Notes under the pieces: model-generated
Seen by the model: the letters and a program-made list of their open reading frames with translations, nothing else
The model's database searches: none
Told to the model about the DNA's origin: nothing
NCBI RefSeq assembly: GCF_900172255.1
Contig: NZ_FWFU01000001.1
Coordinates: 1,178,001 to 1,242,000 of the forward strand
Origin: Roseovarius halotolerans
GTDB taxonomy: Bacteria; Pseudomonadota; Alphaproteobacteria; Rhodobacterales; Rhodobacteraceae
Reading direction: 5' to 3'
Length of the DNA: 64,000 bases
Shown here: positions 37,564-50,942 of the stretch, in pieces
How the letters are laid out: the number at the start of each line of letters is the position of its first letter
Position numbering within the stretch: position 1 is the first letter of the stretch
Made by a program: the position numbers and the translations under genes

Positions 37564-37926
37564 TCACGCGCCCAGGGGCGCCATGATCTCGGTTTCCTCG
37601 CCATCGCGCAGCGCCGTGTAGAAACAGCTGCGCCGGTTGGTGTGACAGGCCGGTCCGACCTGCTCGACCAGCACCAGCAGGCAATCGCGGTCACAATCCA
37701 CCCGCATCTCGACCAGGTGCTGCACATGGCCCGAGCTCTCGCCCTTCACCCAGAACGCCTGGCGCGAGCGGCTCCAATAGGTCACCCGCCCGGTCTCCAG
37801 CGTCCGCGTCACCGCCTCGCTGTTCATCCACGCCATCATCAGCACCTCGCCCCCCTCGGCGGCCTGCGCTATGACGGGGATCAGCCCGCGATCGTCGTAT
37901 TTCAATGAGCCCGGATCGAACGCCAT
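37564..37926 (-). CDS. hisI: Phosphoribosyl-AMP cyclohydrolase
   Basis: Third step of histidine synthesis: opens the purine ring of phosphoribosyl-AMP. 120 residues, a stand-alone HisI domain without the HisE pyrophosphohydrolase part. Key blocks are [17 protein letters not shown], the substrate loop [18 protein letters not shown], and the metal/zinc site VDCDRDCLL followed by [11 protein letters not shown]. All conserved Asp and Cys residues are there. It is convergent with gluQ and divergent from the NifU-like gene. Confidence 0.95.
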   Translation of the reverse strand: MAFDPGSLKYDDRGLIPVIAQAAEGGEVLMMAWMNSEAVTRTLETGRVTYWSRSRQAFWVKGESSGHVQHLVEMRVDCDRDCLLVLVEQVGPACHTNRRSCFYTALRDGEETEIMAPLGA

Positions 37927-37993
37927 GTCCTAAAACCTTTTGCATCTCGCGTCAGGACTTCTATCTATTGAGTCACGCAGCAAAGGGAAAGCC

Positions 37994-38449
37994 ATGAGCG
38001 GCGAAACCGACCTTATCAAGCTCTATTCGGCCCGGATTCTCGAACTGGCCGCCGACATTCCGCATCACGGGCGGCTCGACGCGCCCGATGCCAGCGTCAA
38101 GAAACGCGCGCCGCTCTGCGGCTCGACGGTGACGGTGGATATCGCCACCGATGGCGAGACCATCACCGATTACGCCGCCGAGGTGAAGGCCTGCGCCCTG
38201 GGCCAGGCCGCCGCCAGCGTGGTGGGCGCGCATGTGATCGGCTGCAGCTACGATCAGGTCTCAGCCGCGCGCGATGCGCTTAAGTCCATGCTCAAACAGG
38301 ACGGGCCGACCCCGCCCGCGCCCTTTGACGGGCTCGAGGTGCTGCGCCCCGCGCGCGAGTACAAGAACCGCCACGCCTCGATCATGCTGACGCTCGATGC
38401 CATCGTCGAGGCGATGGAACAGGCCCGCGCTGCGCATTCCTGCGCCTGA
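37994..38449 (+). CDS. Iron-sulphur cluster scaffold-like protein (NifU N-terminal / IscU fold)
   Basis: A 151-residue protein with the NifU_N fold. The three ligand cysteines of IscU-type scaffolds appear as APLCGSTVTV, KACALGQAAAS and a C-terminal CA, though the last is displaced, so the cluster role is likely but not proven. It is typical of the stand-alone proteins of this kind in alphaproteobacteria. GGGAAAG precedes the ATG at 37994. No isc/suf genes are adjacent. Confidence 0.78.
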   Translation: MSGETDLIKLYSARILELAADIPHHGRLDAPDASVKKRAPLCGSTVTVDIATDGETITDYAAEVKACALGQAAASVVGAHVIGCSYDQVSAARDALKSMLKQDGPTPPAPFDGLEVLRPAREYKNRHASIMLTLDAIVEAMEQARAAHSCA

Positions 38450-38459
38450 CCTGACCGCG

Positions 38460-39116
38460 TCACCCCCCGATACGGCAGCGCTTGATGCCGCCATTCGTGG
38501 TGCAGACAGCAACACCCGCCTTGAACCGCTTGACCGCACCCGACCCCGCGATGCCGCCCTGGGTCACGGTGCCTTGCGATGCCGCCGGAACCTGCGCGCC
38601 GTCAAACCGGGCGCCGGCGCCACCGCGCAGCTCGTCCATCATGCCGCTCAGCCCGTCATCCGCGAACCGCTTCAGCATGGCGCCAAGGGCGCCGCCCCGC
38701 GCCTCGCCGATGCCGCTCCCGCCCGCCATCCTGCCCGCCACCGTTTCCGGCGTCGGCTCCGGCATTGCCTCCGGTGGTCTCCCACCCGTGGCGCGTGCGC
38801 GTTCAGGCGGGTCCAGGACAGGCAGCGGCGCATCCGCCCGGCGCCCCGGCGCGGGATGGCTGGTCATCTCCGCGATCGCGTCCATATAGGGCTGCCCGCC
38901 CTTTGGAAGGCGCTGCGCCTCCCGTGCCTCGCGCGCCTTGCTCGCCACCTGCGTCCCGCCGCGCGCCTCGATGCGCGCGCGGATCGTTTCCCGATAGCCC
39001 GCAAGCCCAAGCTCCCGGAACGACCCCCCCGATTTCTGCACCTGGAGATGAATATCGACGCCCAGCATCGTCAATCCCATGACGACGACAAGAACCAGGC
39101 TGTGCCAACTGAACAT
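38460..39116 (-). CDS. Hypothetical membrane-anchored protein
   Basis: I do not recognise this 218-residue protein. It starts MFSWHS and has one N-terminal hydrophobic helix (LVLVVVMGLTMLGVDIHL, residues 7-24), then a basic/helical stretch (RETIRARIEARGG and ASKAREAREAQRLPKGGQPY), a proline/alanine/glycine-rich linker, and a C-terminal part with a cysteine pair in VAVCTTNGGIKRC. The layout suggests a periplasmic protein anchored in the inner membrane. The start at 39116 is the ATG just before the helix; 14 further residues upstream would also be in frame. It is convergent with the NifU-like gene. Confidence 0.6.
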   Translation of the reverse strand: MFSWHSLVLVVVMGLTMLGVDIHLQVQKSGGSFRELGLAGYRETIRARIEARGGTQVASKAREAREAQRLPKGGQPYMDAIAEMTSHPAPGRRADAPLPVLDPPERARATGGRPPEAMPEPTPETVAGRMAGGSGIGEARGGALGAMLKRFADDGLSGMMDELRGGAGARFDGAQVPAASQGTVTQGGIAGSGAVKRFKAGVAVCTTNGGIKRCRIGG

Positions 39117-39437
39117 GTCTCGTGCCTCGCAACTCGAACCGCCCGCAAAGCCAATCACCCAAGTCCGGCCTCAAGATGGCGATCCGGCGGCGATTTCAGG
39201 CATCTGCGGACCATCGCCCACGGCCCGCCGCAAATAAAAAAACCGCCGCGCACCCAGGCAGGTGGCGGCGGCAGGAAAAGCGGGCTCCGCAGGTTCCCGT
39301 CATCGGCCGGTCGGGGTGAAAAGGCAGATCACCCCCGGCCAGGACCTCGGGACAGACGGTCACTCACATCGGCACCGGCACAAGGGGACAGGCGATACCG
39401 ATTTTCATGACGGGCGCGGAACGTCGCAGGCAGAAAC
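39117..39437. other. 321-bp gap carrying a minus-strand terminator
   Basis: No gene is supported. Apart from the terminator at 39232-39271, which would end the transcript of the 40-residue protein, I see only short GC-rich inverted repeats near 39310-39350 and the upstream region of the hypothetical gene. Confidence 0.5.
39232..39271 (-). terminator. Rho-independent terminator, minus strand
   Basis: Stem CCGCCGCCACC / GGTG(C)GCGGCGG with one bulged base and a 6-nt loop, then seven T, A and three more T. It lies about 170 bp after the small membrane-protein gene and before the hypothetical gene. Confidence 0.85.
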
Positions 39438-39560
39438 TCAGACAAGACCCGGCAGGTAAAGCCCCGCCACCAGCATCACCATCAAGGCGGCAGCGCCCAG
39501 GAAATCCCCAAACAGGGTGTCCGAGGACCGTTCGGCAGTGGCCTTGATCTGGCGAAGCAT
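39438..39560 (-). CDS. Small membrane protein, 40 residues, behind a LexA-type box
   Basis: A short gene with a clear ribosome site (AAAGGAG seven bases before the ATG). The product starts MLRQIKATAERSSDTL, an amphipathic N-terminal part, and continues with one hydrophobic helix (FLGAAALMVMLVAGLYLPGL, residues 20-39), ending two residues later. It should sit in the inner membrane with a short cytoplasmic tail. I believe similar peptides exist in related genomes but cannot name a family. A GAAC-N7-GAAC box lies 65-79 bp upstream and a terminator about 170 bp downstream, so it is probably its own transcription unit. By analogy with SidA of Caulobacter it might be a damage-induced division inhibitor; this is conjecture. 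Confidence 0.65.
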   Translation of the reverse strand: MLRQIKATAERSSDTLFGDFLGAAALMVMLVAGLYLPGLV

Positions 39561-39624
39561 CGGGAGGCTCCTTTCCGGTTAACTGTGTTGCCTCTTTGTT
39601 CTCATTTTGGGCCGAGCCTGTAAA

Positions 39625-39639
39625 GAACTTTATGAGAAC
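39625..39639 (-). promoter_or_regulatory. LexA-type SOS box
   Basis: Plus strand GAAC-TTTATGA-GAAC, which on the minus strand is GTTC-N7-GTTC, the alphaproteobacterial LexA consensus. A third GTTC half-site follows at one base shorter spacing (39646-39649). It is located before the 40-residue membrane protein and after recG. Confidence 0.5.
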
Positions 39640-39704
39640 ATTGGCGAACAAACCGGCACAACCAGAGTCAAGCATTTGATCTGAAACGAAACTTTTCAGG
39701 CCTT

Positions 39705-44470
<4,766 letters not shown>

Positions 44471-45187
44471 TCAGGCGCCGATGGCAAAGCGGTCCGCGCT
44501 GGCCTGTCCGGGTTCCGGGTCGCGCAGCACATAACCCCGCCCCCAGACCGTTTCGATATGGTTCTGCCCGCCCGTCGCCTCGCCCAGCTTCTTGCGCAGC
44601 TTGCAGATGAACACGTCGATGATCTTGAGCTCCGGCTCGTCCATGCCCCCATAAAGATGGTTCAGGAACATCTCCTTGGTCAGTGTCGTCCCCTTGCGCA
44701 GGCTCAACAGCTCCAGCATCTGGTATTCCTTGCCGGTCAGATGCACCGCCCGCCCGTCCACATCCACCGTCTTCGCATCGAGGTTCACATTGATCCGCCC
44801 GGTCCGTATCACCGATTGCGAATGCCCCTTCGAGCGGCGGATGATCGCATGGATCCGCGCCACCAGCTCCTCGCGGTGAAACGGCTTGGTCAGGTAGTCG
44901 TCCGCGCCAAAGCCGAATCCCTTGATCTTGTTGTCGGTATCATCCGCCCCGCTCAGGATCAGGATCGGCGTTTCCACCCGCGCCAGGCGCAGCTGTCGCA
45001 ACACCTCATGGCCATTCATGTCCGGCAGCCCCAGATCCAGCAGGATCAGATCGTAATCATAGAGCTTGGCAAGATCGATGCCTTCTTCGCCCAGATCCGT
45101 CGTATAGACGTTCAGATTGGCATGGTTCAGCATCATCTCGATGCTCTTCGCGGTGGTGGGGTCGTCTTCAACCAAAAGCACACGCAT
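44471..45187 (-). CDS. ctrA: Cell-cycle response regulator CtrA
   Basis: A 238-residue OmpR-type regulator. The receiver domain has the acidic pair E7-D8-D9 and phospho-acceptor D51 in [14 protein letters not shown], with Lys in DYLTKPF. The winged-helix domain contains [18 protein letters not shown] and [17 protein letters not shown], which is the very conserved CtrA recognition helix. In Rhodobacterales CtrA controls motility, gene-transfer agent and related traits rather than viability. The upstream gap of 92 bp carries a CtrA-like box and a GANTC site, so autoregulation is likely. sciP lies directly upstream in the same direction. Confidence 0.97.
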   Translation of the reverse strand: MRVLLVEDDPTTAKSIEMMLNHANLNVYTTDLGEEGIDLAKLYDYDLILLDLGLPDMNGHEVLRQLRLARVETPILILSGADDTDNKIKGFGFGADDYLTKPFHREELVARIHAIIRRSKGHSQSVIRTGRINVNLDAKTVDVDGRAVHLTGKEYQMLELLSLRKGTTLTKEMFLNHLYGGMDEPELKIIDVFICKLRKKLGEATGGQNHIETVWGRGYVLRDPEPGQASADRFAIGA

Positions 45188-45230
45188 TAACTCAACTCCA
45201 CTTCAACTCCAGTCAGTCAGCCATCACCTT

Positions 45231-45235
45231 GACTC
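45231..45235. promoter_or_regulatory. GANTC (CcrM) methylation site in the ctrA promoter region
   Basis: GACTC, 44-48 bp before the ctrA start and 8 bp from the CtrA-like box. In Caulobacter the methylation state of such a site affects ctrA transcription. Confidence 0.4.
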
Positions 45236-45242
45236 TTATTGG

Positions 45243-45257
45243 TTAACCACAAGTTAC
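45243..45257 (-). promoter_or_regulatory. CtrA-like binding site upstream of ctrA
   Basis: Plus strand TTAA-CCACAAG-TTAC, one base off TTAA-N7-TTAA; 56-70 bp before the ctrA start codon and between sciP and ctrA. The deviation (TTAC) is the same as in the box at 18921-18935. Confidence 0.5.
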
Positions 45258-45279
45258 CGGATAGGCGCAAACATATTTT

Positions 45280-45564
45280 TCAATCGTCGGTTGTATCCGT
45301 CTTCTTTCGGATCGTTGCCCTCAAGCCGCTCAATCCGCCCGCCCCGGCACCCTTGACCCATTCCAGGAACTCCGCCTCGCTCAGCCCGTAACGCTCAAGC
45401 GCCGCCTCCTTCTCCATCAGCCCATGCGCCACTCCGCGCACCACCGCCAGCTTGCGCGCCGCCGTCCAGCGCCGGGTGTCCGGCGCCGGCAGGTCGGCAC
45501 AGCTCATCACGCTGCCATCCGGCAGCTTCACGATCCGTTTTCCGTTCATCTTCTTCAGGAACAT
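45280..45564 (-). CDS. sciP: CtrA inhibitor SciP (DUF1153)
   Basis: A 94-residue helix-turn-helix protein. The pattern VKLPDGSVMSCADLPAPDTRRW, RRKLAVV-like KLAVVRGVAHGL, and ERYGLSEAEFLEWV match Caulobacter SciP almost block by block. SciP binds CtrA on DNA and limits its activation of certain promoters. GAAGGGG lies before the ATG at 45564; a second ATG at 45549 is less well placed. It is immediately upstream of ctrA on the same strand, divergent from mnmA. Confidence 0.92.
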   Translation of the reverse strand: MFLKKMNGKRIVKLPDGSVMSCADLPAPDTRRWTAARKLAVVRGVAHGLMEKEAALERYGLSEAEFLEWVKGAGAGGLSGLRATIRKKTDTTDD

Positions 45565-45687
45565 GGTTTCACCCCTTCTCGACAGATCCCGTCCGCAAAC
45601 TGACGCCTGCCCCCTTAACGACCGGTGAAACCGCCCCTTGAGACTACCTCGCATTTTCCTATATTCCGCTGCATCAAGGAGACGCCC

Positions 45688-46827
45688 ATGCCCCTCGACA
45701 CCGCGATCAATTCGCTTGGCTTCGCCAAGTCCCCCGCCGACACCCGTGTCGTCGTCGCCATGTCGGGCGGCGTCGACAGCTCGGTCGTGGCCGCGCAACT
45801 GGCCGAAGAAGGCTATGACGTGGTCGGCGTCACCCTGCAGCTCTACGATCACGGCGCGGCGCTCGCCAAGAAAGGCGCCTGCTGCGCGGGGATCGACATC
45901 CACGACGCCCGCCGCGTTGCCGAGGACATGGGTTTTCCCCATTACGTCCTCGATTACGAGAACATCTTCCGCGACGCGGTGATCGACGAATTCGCCGACA
46001 GCTACCTCGCCGGGGCCACGCCGGTGCCCTGCATCCGCTGCAACGAGCGGGTGAAGTTCAAGGATCTGCTGGAAACCGCCCGTGACCTCGATGCCGATTG
46101 CATGGCCACCGGCCATTACATCCAGCGCAAGCTGGGCGCGCACGGGCCCGAACTCCACAGCGCCGCCGACGCCAACCGCGATCAAAGCTATTTCCTGTTT
46201 TCGACCACCCCCGAACAGCTCGCCTTCCTGCGCTTCCCGCTGGGCCACCTGCCCTCGAAAAGCGCCACCCGCGAACTGGCGGCGCGCTATGGGCTGCAGG
46301 TGGCCGACAAGCCCGACAGCCAGGACATCTGTTTCGTGCCCGACGGCAACTATGCCGGCGTGATCGAGAAACTGCGCCCCGGCGCCGCCGAACCCGGCGA
46401 GATCGTCCACGCCGATGGCCGGGTTCTGGGCACCCATGAGGGCGTGATCCACTACACGATCGGCCAGCGCCGCGGCCTCGGCATCGGCGGGCTCAGTGAA
46501 CCGCTCTACGTGGTGCGCCTCGATGTGGACGCCCGCCGCGTCATCGTCGGCCCCAAGGAGATGCTCGCCACCCGCACCGTGCCCGTGCGCGAGATCAACT
46601 GGCTCGGCGACACCCCCTTCACCGCGCGCCCCGAATGGCATGTCTCGGTCAAGCTGCGCTCGACCCGCCCCCCGCAAGAGGCGATCATCCGCCCGCTCTC
46701 GGAAACCGAAGCCGCGGTCGAACTTCTCACCCCCGAAGAAGGCGTGAGTCCCGGCCAGGCCTGCGTCTTCTACGAGACCGGCGGCAGCCGCATCCTCGGC
46801 GGCGGCTGGATCTGGCGCGGCCACTGA
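45688..46827 (+). CDS. mnmA: tRNA-specific 2-thiouridylase MnmA
   Basis: Thiolates U34 of tRNA-Lys, -Glu and -Gln. 379 residues. PP-loop [13 protein letters not shown] at residues 25-37; the two catalytic cysteines lie in [14 protein letters not shown] and [12 protein letters not shown]; the C-terminal beta-barrel begins [21 protein letters not shown]. The start at 45688 is preceded by AAGGAG. In-frame residues upstream have no family similarity. It is divergent from sciP. Confidence 0.96.
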   Translation: MPLDTAINSLGFAKSPADTRVVVAMSGGVDSSVVAAQLAEEGYDVVGVTLQLYDHGAALAKKGACCAGIDIHDARRVAEDMGFPHYVLDYENIFRDAVIDEFADSYLAGATPVPCIRCNERVKFKDLLETARDLDADCMATGHYIQRKLGAHGPELHSAADANRDQSYFLFSTTPEQLAFLRFPLGHLPSKSATRELAARYGLQVADKPDSQDICFVPDGNYAGVIEKLRPGAAEPGEIVHADGRVLGTHEGVIHYTIGQRRGLGIGGLSEPLYVVRLDVDARRVIVGPKEMLATRTVPVREINWLGDTPFTARPEWHVSVKLRSTRPPQEAIIRPLSETEAAVELLTPEEGVSPGQACVFYETGGSRILGGGWIWRGH

Positions 46828-46855
46828 CCACCACCCTGACCAAGACCCGTCCGCT

Positions 46856-46904
46856 CTTCATCTGGCCCGAAATACCTCGGGGGGTCCGGGGGGCTGGCCC
46901 CCCG
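46856..46904 (-). repeat. Dispersed hairpin-plus-tail element, copy F
   Basis: Read on the minus strand, perfect 8-bp stem CGGGGGGC/GCCCCCCG (46887-46904), then GACCCCCCGAGGTATTTC and the tail GCCAGATGAAG. It lies on the lpxB strand, 105 bp beyond the lpxB stop, and also 29 bp after the convergent mnmA. Confidence 0.8.
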
Positions 46905-47008
46905 ACGCGGGTCCAGAAAATCGCGGTCTGTACCAAACGCCGCGCGCAATCTCCGCTTTCGGTACAAAACCCGCGTACAAAACGGACGTTTTGTACAGGT
47001 GCGCCGCG

Positions 47009-48169
47009 TTAACCTCTCGCCACCTTCATCCGGGTCAGAACCGCCCTTGCCGCGCGCAATCCGGGCGCCTCGCCGCCGCGCCCCAACCGCTCCATCGTCA
47101 GCGCCATCGCCGCGCGCTGCTCCCCCGACGCCTCCATCAGCGCCAGCATCGCGGGCGCGATCAGCTCGGAGCGACAGCGATTGCCTATGAATTCCGGGAT
47201 CACCCGAGTCTCCGAAACGAGGTTCACAAGGGTCAGCGTATCGACCTTCAGCATCCGTGAAATAATGATACGACTCAATGGCTTGAGGTCATAGGCAATA
47301 ACCATCGGCGTGCCCGCCGCCGCCAGTTCCAGCGACACCGTGCCCGATGCCGCAAGCGCCCAGTCCGCCGCACCGAAGGCCGCGCGCTTCTCGGCCTTGA
47401 ACGCCGCGGGGTCCATCCCTTCCGGGCTCAGGATCAAGGGCTTCACCGGCCAGTCCCGGACCATCTCGCGCACCAGCGGCGCGACATTGGCCGTGGTCGG
47501 AATCACCAATGAAAGCATGGGCTTATCTTCCAAGACCCGCCGGACCACCTCCGAGAATCGCGCGCCGAGGCCCTGGATCTCGCCCCTGCGCGATCCCGGC
47601 AGGATCATCCAGATCGGGTTCGTGATGTCGTGGCGGTCCTTAAACTCTTGAATTTCCTCCGCATTCGCTTGTGGCTCGCTGACCACCGGATGGCCGACGA
47701 AGTCGCATTCCATCCCCTCGGCTTCCATATAGGGCGGCTCGAACGGCAACAGCGCCAGCACATGATCGATCACCCCTGCCATCTTGCGCGCGCGCTTCGC
47801 CCGCCAGGCCCAGACCGATGGCGCGACGTAATGCACTGTTCTTATGTCACTTTTTGCCTTCACGAGCCGCGCGATCCGCAGGCAGAAATCGGGGCTGTCA
47901 ATGGTGATCAGCACATCCGGCCGCGCCTCGAGCACCGCCTCGGCACTCTGGTGCAAGCGCCGTCTGAGTTGCGGGTATTTCGGCAGAATCTCCGCCAGCC
48001 CCATAACGCTGAGCTCATCCATCGGGAACAGGCTCTGCATCCCTTCGGCTTCCATAAACGGGCCGCCAACCCCTTGGAATTCAACGTTTTCAAGGGATTT
48101 CAGGCCCGCCATCAGCGCCGCGCCCAGCCTGTCGCCCGAGGCTTCCCCGGCGATCAGGAACACCTTCAT
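47009..48169 (-). CDS. lpxB: Lipid-A-disaccharide synthase
   Basis: Glycosyltransferase (GT19) of 386 residues that joins UDP-diacylglucosamine and lipid X. N-terminus VFLIAGEASGDRLGAAL, middle VHYVAPSVWAWRAKRARKM, and the sugar-nucleotide region LPGSRRGEIQGL are characteristic. The ATG at 48169 overlaps the lpxI stop (TGATG); a GTG one codon earlier is less likely. It is the last gene of the long envelope operon. Confidence 0.96.
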   Translation of the reverse strand: MKVFLIAGEASGDRLGAALMAGLKSLENVEFQGVGGPFMEAEGMQSLFPMDELSVMGLAEILPKYPQLRRRLHQSAEAVLEARPDVLITIDSPDFCLRIARLVKAKSDIRTVHYVAPSVWAWRAKRARKMAGVIDHVLALLPFEPPYMEAEGMECDFVGHPVVSEPQANAEEIQEFKDRHDITNPIWMILPGSRRGEIQGLGARFSEVVRRVLEDKPMLSLVIPTTANVAPLVREMVRDWPVKPLILSPEGMDPAAFKAEKRAAFGAADWALAASGTVSLELAAAGTPMVIAYDLKPLSRIIISRMLKVDTLTLVNLVSETRVIPEFIGNRCRSELIAPAMLALMEASGEQRAAMALTMERLGRGGEAPGLRAARAVLTRMKVARG

Positions 48170-48975
48170 CACAGCACCCTTGATGTCAGGAAAAGTCCTG
48201 CCCTTTCAATCGCTTCCAAAGTGTTCTTGCGATCAATGATCATGACCCGCCCTGCCTCGATCACCAGCCCGGCCAAACCGGCCTCGGCCACCGCCGCGAT
48301 CGTCGCGGGGCCGATCACCGGCATGTCGATTCGCAGATCCTGGCCGCGCTTCGCGGCTTTGACATACACGCCCTTGAAACCACGGCGTAAATTCTGCGGC
48401 GTCTCGGCCACGAAACGCAGCAGCGCATCGGTTCCCTGCACCGTCTCGATGCCCAGACACTGGCCGCCCGCCACCACGCAGCCCTGGCCCACATCCAGCG
48501 GAGACAGCGCCATCAATATGTCCCAAGCCCTTGAAACATCGGATAGATCGGCGTCTGTCGGCGGCGTGCCGATCAACAGCCCTTCCTCGGCGGTCAGGCC
48601 CGGAACCAACTCATGCGCGCCCATCACCGCAAAGCCCTGTTCCTCGAAAATCTCGATCACCTGGCTCAGAAGCGCGTCATCCCCGCCCTGCATCGCAACC
48701 ATCAGCCGCGGCGCCAGCGCCAGCATGGTCGCATCGAAGGCCGACGGATCCAGCGGCGGGCGTGCAAGCGATCCCGCAAACACCACACGTTCGACGCCCT
48801 GATCCTTCAGCGCGTCGAAAAGCGTGCCCATCTTCTCGAATCGATGAACCTCAACTTCGCCTTCCAAGTCATTGGGAATACCTTGAAATCCGATCCGCAG
48901 GGCATCGGGTTGCGCCTCCGCGATCCGCACCGGCAGCGCGCCCGAACAGGCCAGTATCGCCAGCTTGCCGGCCAT
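48169..48975 (-). CDS. lpxI: UDP-2,3-diacylglucosamine pyrophosphatase LpxI
   Basis: A 268-residue DUF1009 protein that cleaves UDP-2,3-diacylglucosamine to lipid X by a route different from LpxH. Opening LAILACSGALPVRIAEAQ, then VERVVFAGSLARPPLDP and VGQGCVVAGGQCLGIETVQGTDALL are the family blocks, with the conserved acidic residue in the C-terminal RIDMPVIGPATI region. Use of LpxI instead of LpxH is usual for alphaproteobacteria. It overlaps lpxB and lies two bases from the lpxA stop. Confidence 0.95.
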   Translation of the reverse strand: MAGKLAILACSGALPVRIAEAQPDALRIGFQGIPNDLEGEVEVHRFEKMGTLFDALKDQGVERVVFAGSLARPPLDPSAFDATMLALAPRLMVAMQGGDDALLSQVIEIFEEQGFAVMGAHELVPGLTAEEGLLIGTPPTDADLSDVSRAWDILMALSPLDVGQGCVVAGGQCLGIETVQGTDALLRFVAETPQNLRRGFKGVYVKAAKRGQDLRIDMPVIGPATIAAVAEAGLAGLVIEAGRVMIIDRKNTLEAIERAGLFLTSRVL

Positions 48976-48977
48976 GA

Positions 48978-49781
48978 TCAGCCCTCTCCGGGTGTCAGGA
49001 AGGACCGATCGCTCGCACTGGTCACGAATTCGACGATCTGCCGCACATAGTCGCTCTCGGTTTCATCACCCAGTCGCCGCGCACGATCCTGAAACGCGCC
49101 TTCGCCTTGCGCCAGCATCTGAAACGCTGCCCGCAACGCGGTGATATCCGCCCGTGGCACGCCCCGGCGCTTGAGCCCGACAAGGTTCAGCCCGTCCAGC
49201 CCGCCACGCGGCGCCTGGACCAGCCCATAGGGAATCACATCGTTGGTAACCATTGTTACCGCGCCGATGATCGCACCCTGCCCGATCCGCACCCACTGAT
49301 GCACCCCCGACAATCCGCCGATGATCACGTCGTCTTCCAGCACGCAATGCCCTGCCAATGCAGCATTATTTACGACAATCACGCGGTTGCCGACCTGCAC
49401 GTCATGGGCCACATGGCAGCCGGCCATGAACAGCCCGTCGTCGCCGACGCGCGTTTCGCCCCCGCCGCCCGCAGTGCCTGTGTTCATTGTTACATGCTCG
49501 CGGATACGGTTGCGCGCGCCAATCACCAGACGCGTGCGCTCGCCCTTGAACTTGAGATCCTGCGGTACCTCGCCAATGCAGGCGAAGGGAAAGATCACGC
49601 TGTCTTCACCAATGCTGGTGTCACCCGCAATCACCACATGCGATTTCAGCACCACCCGCGCGCCCAGCCTTGCGTCCGGGCCGACATGACAGAACGGCCC
49701 GACGTGACAGCCAGCGCCAAGCTCAGCGCCCTCTTCGACCAAAGCGGTCGGATGAACGAAGGTTTCCACCCCGTCGGACAT
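48978..49781 (-). CDS. lpxA: UDP-N-acetylglucosamine O-acyltransferase LpxA
   Basis: First lipid A step: acylates UDP-GlcNAc with a 3-hydroxyacyl chain from ACP. 267 residues of left-handed beta-helix (hexapeptide repeats from about 10 to 190) and a helical C-terminus. H126 in GCHVAHDVQV aligns with catalytic His125 of E. coli. Two starts compete: a GTG at 49790 that overlaps the fabZ stop, and the ATG at 49781. AAGGAG is eight bases before the ATG and touches the GTG, so the ATG is chosen. Confidence 0.96.
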   Translation of the reverse strand: MSDGVETFVHPTALVEEGAELGAGCHVGPFCHVGPDARLGARVVLKSHVVIAGDTSIGEDSVIFPFACIGEVPQDLKFKGERTRLVIGARNRIREHVTMNTGTAGGGGETRVGDDGLFMAGCHVAHDVQVGNRVIVVNNAALAGHCVLEDDVIIGGLSGVHQWVRIGQGAIIGAVTMVTNDVIPYGLVQAPRGGLDGLNLVGLKRRGVPRADITALRAAFQMLAQGEGAFQDRARRLGDETESDYVRQIVEFVTSASDRSFLTPGEG

Positions 49782-49786
49782 AGAGC

Positions 49787-50251
49787 TCACTCCTTGGGCA
49801 AATCCATCATCGCGGTGAACTCGGCCTCTGCGGCCATATCACCTTCAACCTCGGCAACGCCGCCGAATTTCCAGACCTTGCCACCCGGCTTGCCACGCAG
49901 CGTTTCCAGTTTCATTTCAAGCACATCGCCCGGAACCACCATCCGGCGAAACTTGCATTTGTCGATCGACATGAAATAGACCAGCATGTTGCGGTCCTCC
50001 ATGCCGAGCGCCGTTCCCACCATGACCGCCGCCGTCTGCGCCATCGCCTCGACGATGGTCACGCCCGGCATGATCGGCTTGCCCGGAAAGTGGCCCTGGA
50101 AATGAGGCTCGTTCATGGTGACGTTCTTGATCCCCCGGGCTCTGGCATAGCCCTCGATATCGACCACCTTGTCCACCAGAAGGAACGGGTAGCGATGCGG
50201 GATAAGCCGTTGGATCAAGTGGATATCCGCGGCTTTCAGCGGCTCTGTCAT
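49787..50251 (-). CDS. fabZ: 3-hydroxyacyl-ACP dehydratase FabZ
   Basis: A 154-residue hotdog enzyme that dehydrates 3-hydroxyacyl-ACP in fatty acid synthesis and competes with LpxA for substrate. Catalytic H54 ([14 protein letters not shown]) and E68 (TIVEAMAQ) are present, as is the [12 protein letters not shown] strand. The start at 50251 gives the usual N-terminus [11 protein letters not shown]. Directly upstream, where lpxD normally lies, is skp after only 69 bp. Confidence 0.96.
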   Translation of the reverse strand: MTEPLKAADIHLIQRLIPHRYPFLLVDKVVDIEGYARARGIKNVTMNEPHFQGHFPGKPIMPGVTIVEAMAQTAAVMVGTALGMEDRNMLVYFMSIDKCKFRRMVVPGDVLEMKLETLRGKPGGKVWKFGGVAEVEGDMAAEAEFTAMMDLPKE

Positions 50252-50320
50252 GGCGTGGTCCTTTGCAAGGATTGCTTGGATGTCACTAGCAACTTGCCCT
50301 GCGATGGGCAAGCGTGCGGC

Positions 50321-50935
50321 TCAATCCGCGTCGGGTGCATCATTGTTGCCTTCGCTGACCGGTGCGCCGCGGCCCATGCTGACGCCCTCGGGCAGTTCGC
50401 TGCCGATCTGCTCGTCGATCCGCGAGATCGCGACGTCGGTGATCTCAACCACCTCGACCCGCAGCAGAACCGTTCGGCTGTCCATGATGACAGCCGCATC
50501 TGCATCCTGCATGATATCGACCAGCACCGGCTCGACGAGGCGCATGAAGGTCACCGGTGCCTGCGCACGCGCCCGATCGAGATCGCGCGCACGCCGCTCG
50601 CTGTCCTGCCTGATGCTGCGGACTTTCGTGTCGAAGGCGTCGGCGAGATCACGAAACTCATCCGGGTTGGTTTCGCTGCGCAACTCGCTCAGGGCCTTCT
50701 CCTCGGCCTCGAGCTCGGCCTCCAGCTTCCGGTTATGCGCGATCAGGCTGTCGCGCTGCGCCTGAAGCTCGTCGTTCATGGCCTGACCCAGCCCGGTTTC
50801 GGCAAACAGCCTGTCGGGATTGATCACCAGGACATCGCTTTGAACGACACCGACGTCCTGCGCTGTCGCTGAACCTGCGCCAAGGGTCAGACAAAGCGCC
50901 ATGAGAGAACTTCTGAGAAATGCCCCAGCTGGCAT
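50321..50935 (-). CDS. skp: Periplasmic OmpH/Skp-family chaperone
   Basis: A 204-residue exported chaperone for outer-membrane proteins. Signal peptide MPAGAFLRSSLMALCLTLGA to about residue 25; the mature part has the OmpH start VGVVQSDVLVINPDRLF, a long helical coil rich in Glu/Arg (about residues 60-130: NRKLEAELEAEEKALSEL), and an acidic C-terminal tail. It follows bamA after seven bases, the usual pairing. Confidence 0.88.
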   Translation of the reverse strand: MPAGAFLRSSLMALCLTLGAGSATAQDVGVVQSDVLVINPDRLFAETGLGQAMNDELQAQRDSLIAHNRKLEAELEAEEKALSELRSETNPDEFRDLADAFDTKVRSIRQDSERRARDLDRARAQAPVTFMRLVEPVLVDIMQDADAAVIMDSRTVLLRVEVVEITDVAISRIDEQIGSELPEGVSMGRGAPVSEGNNDAPDAD

Positions 50936-50942
50936 CTCGCGC

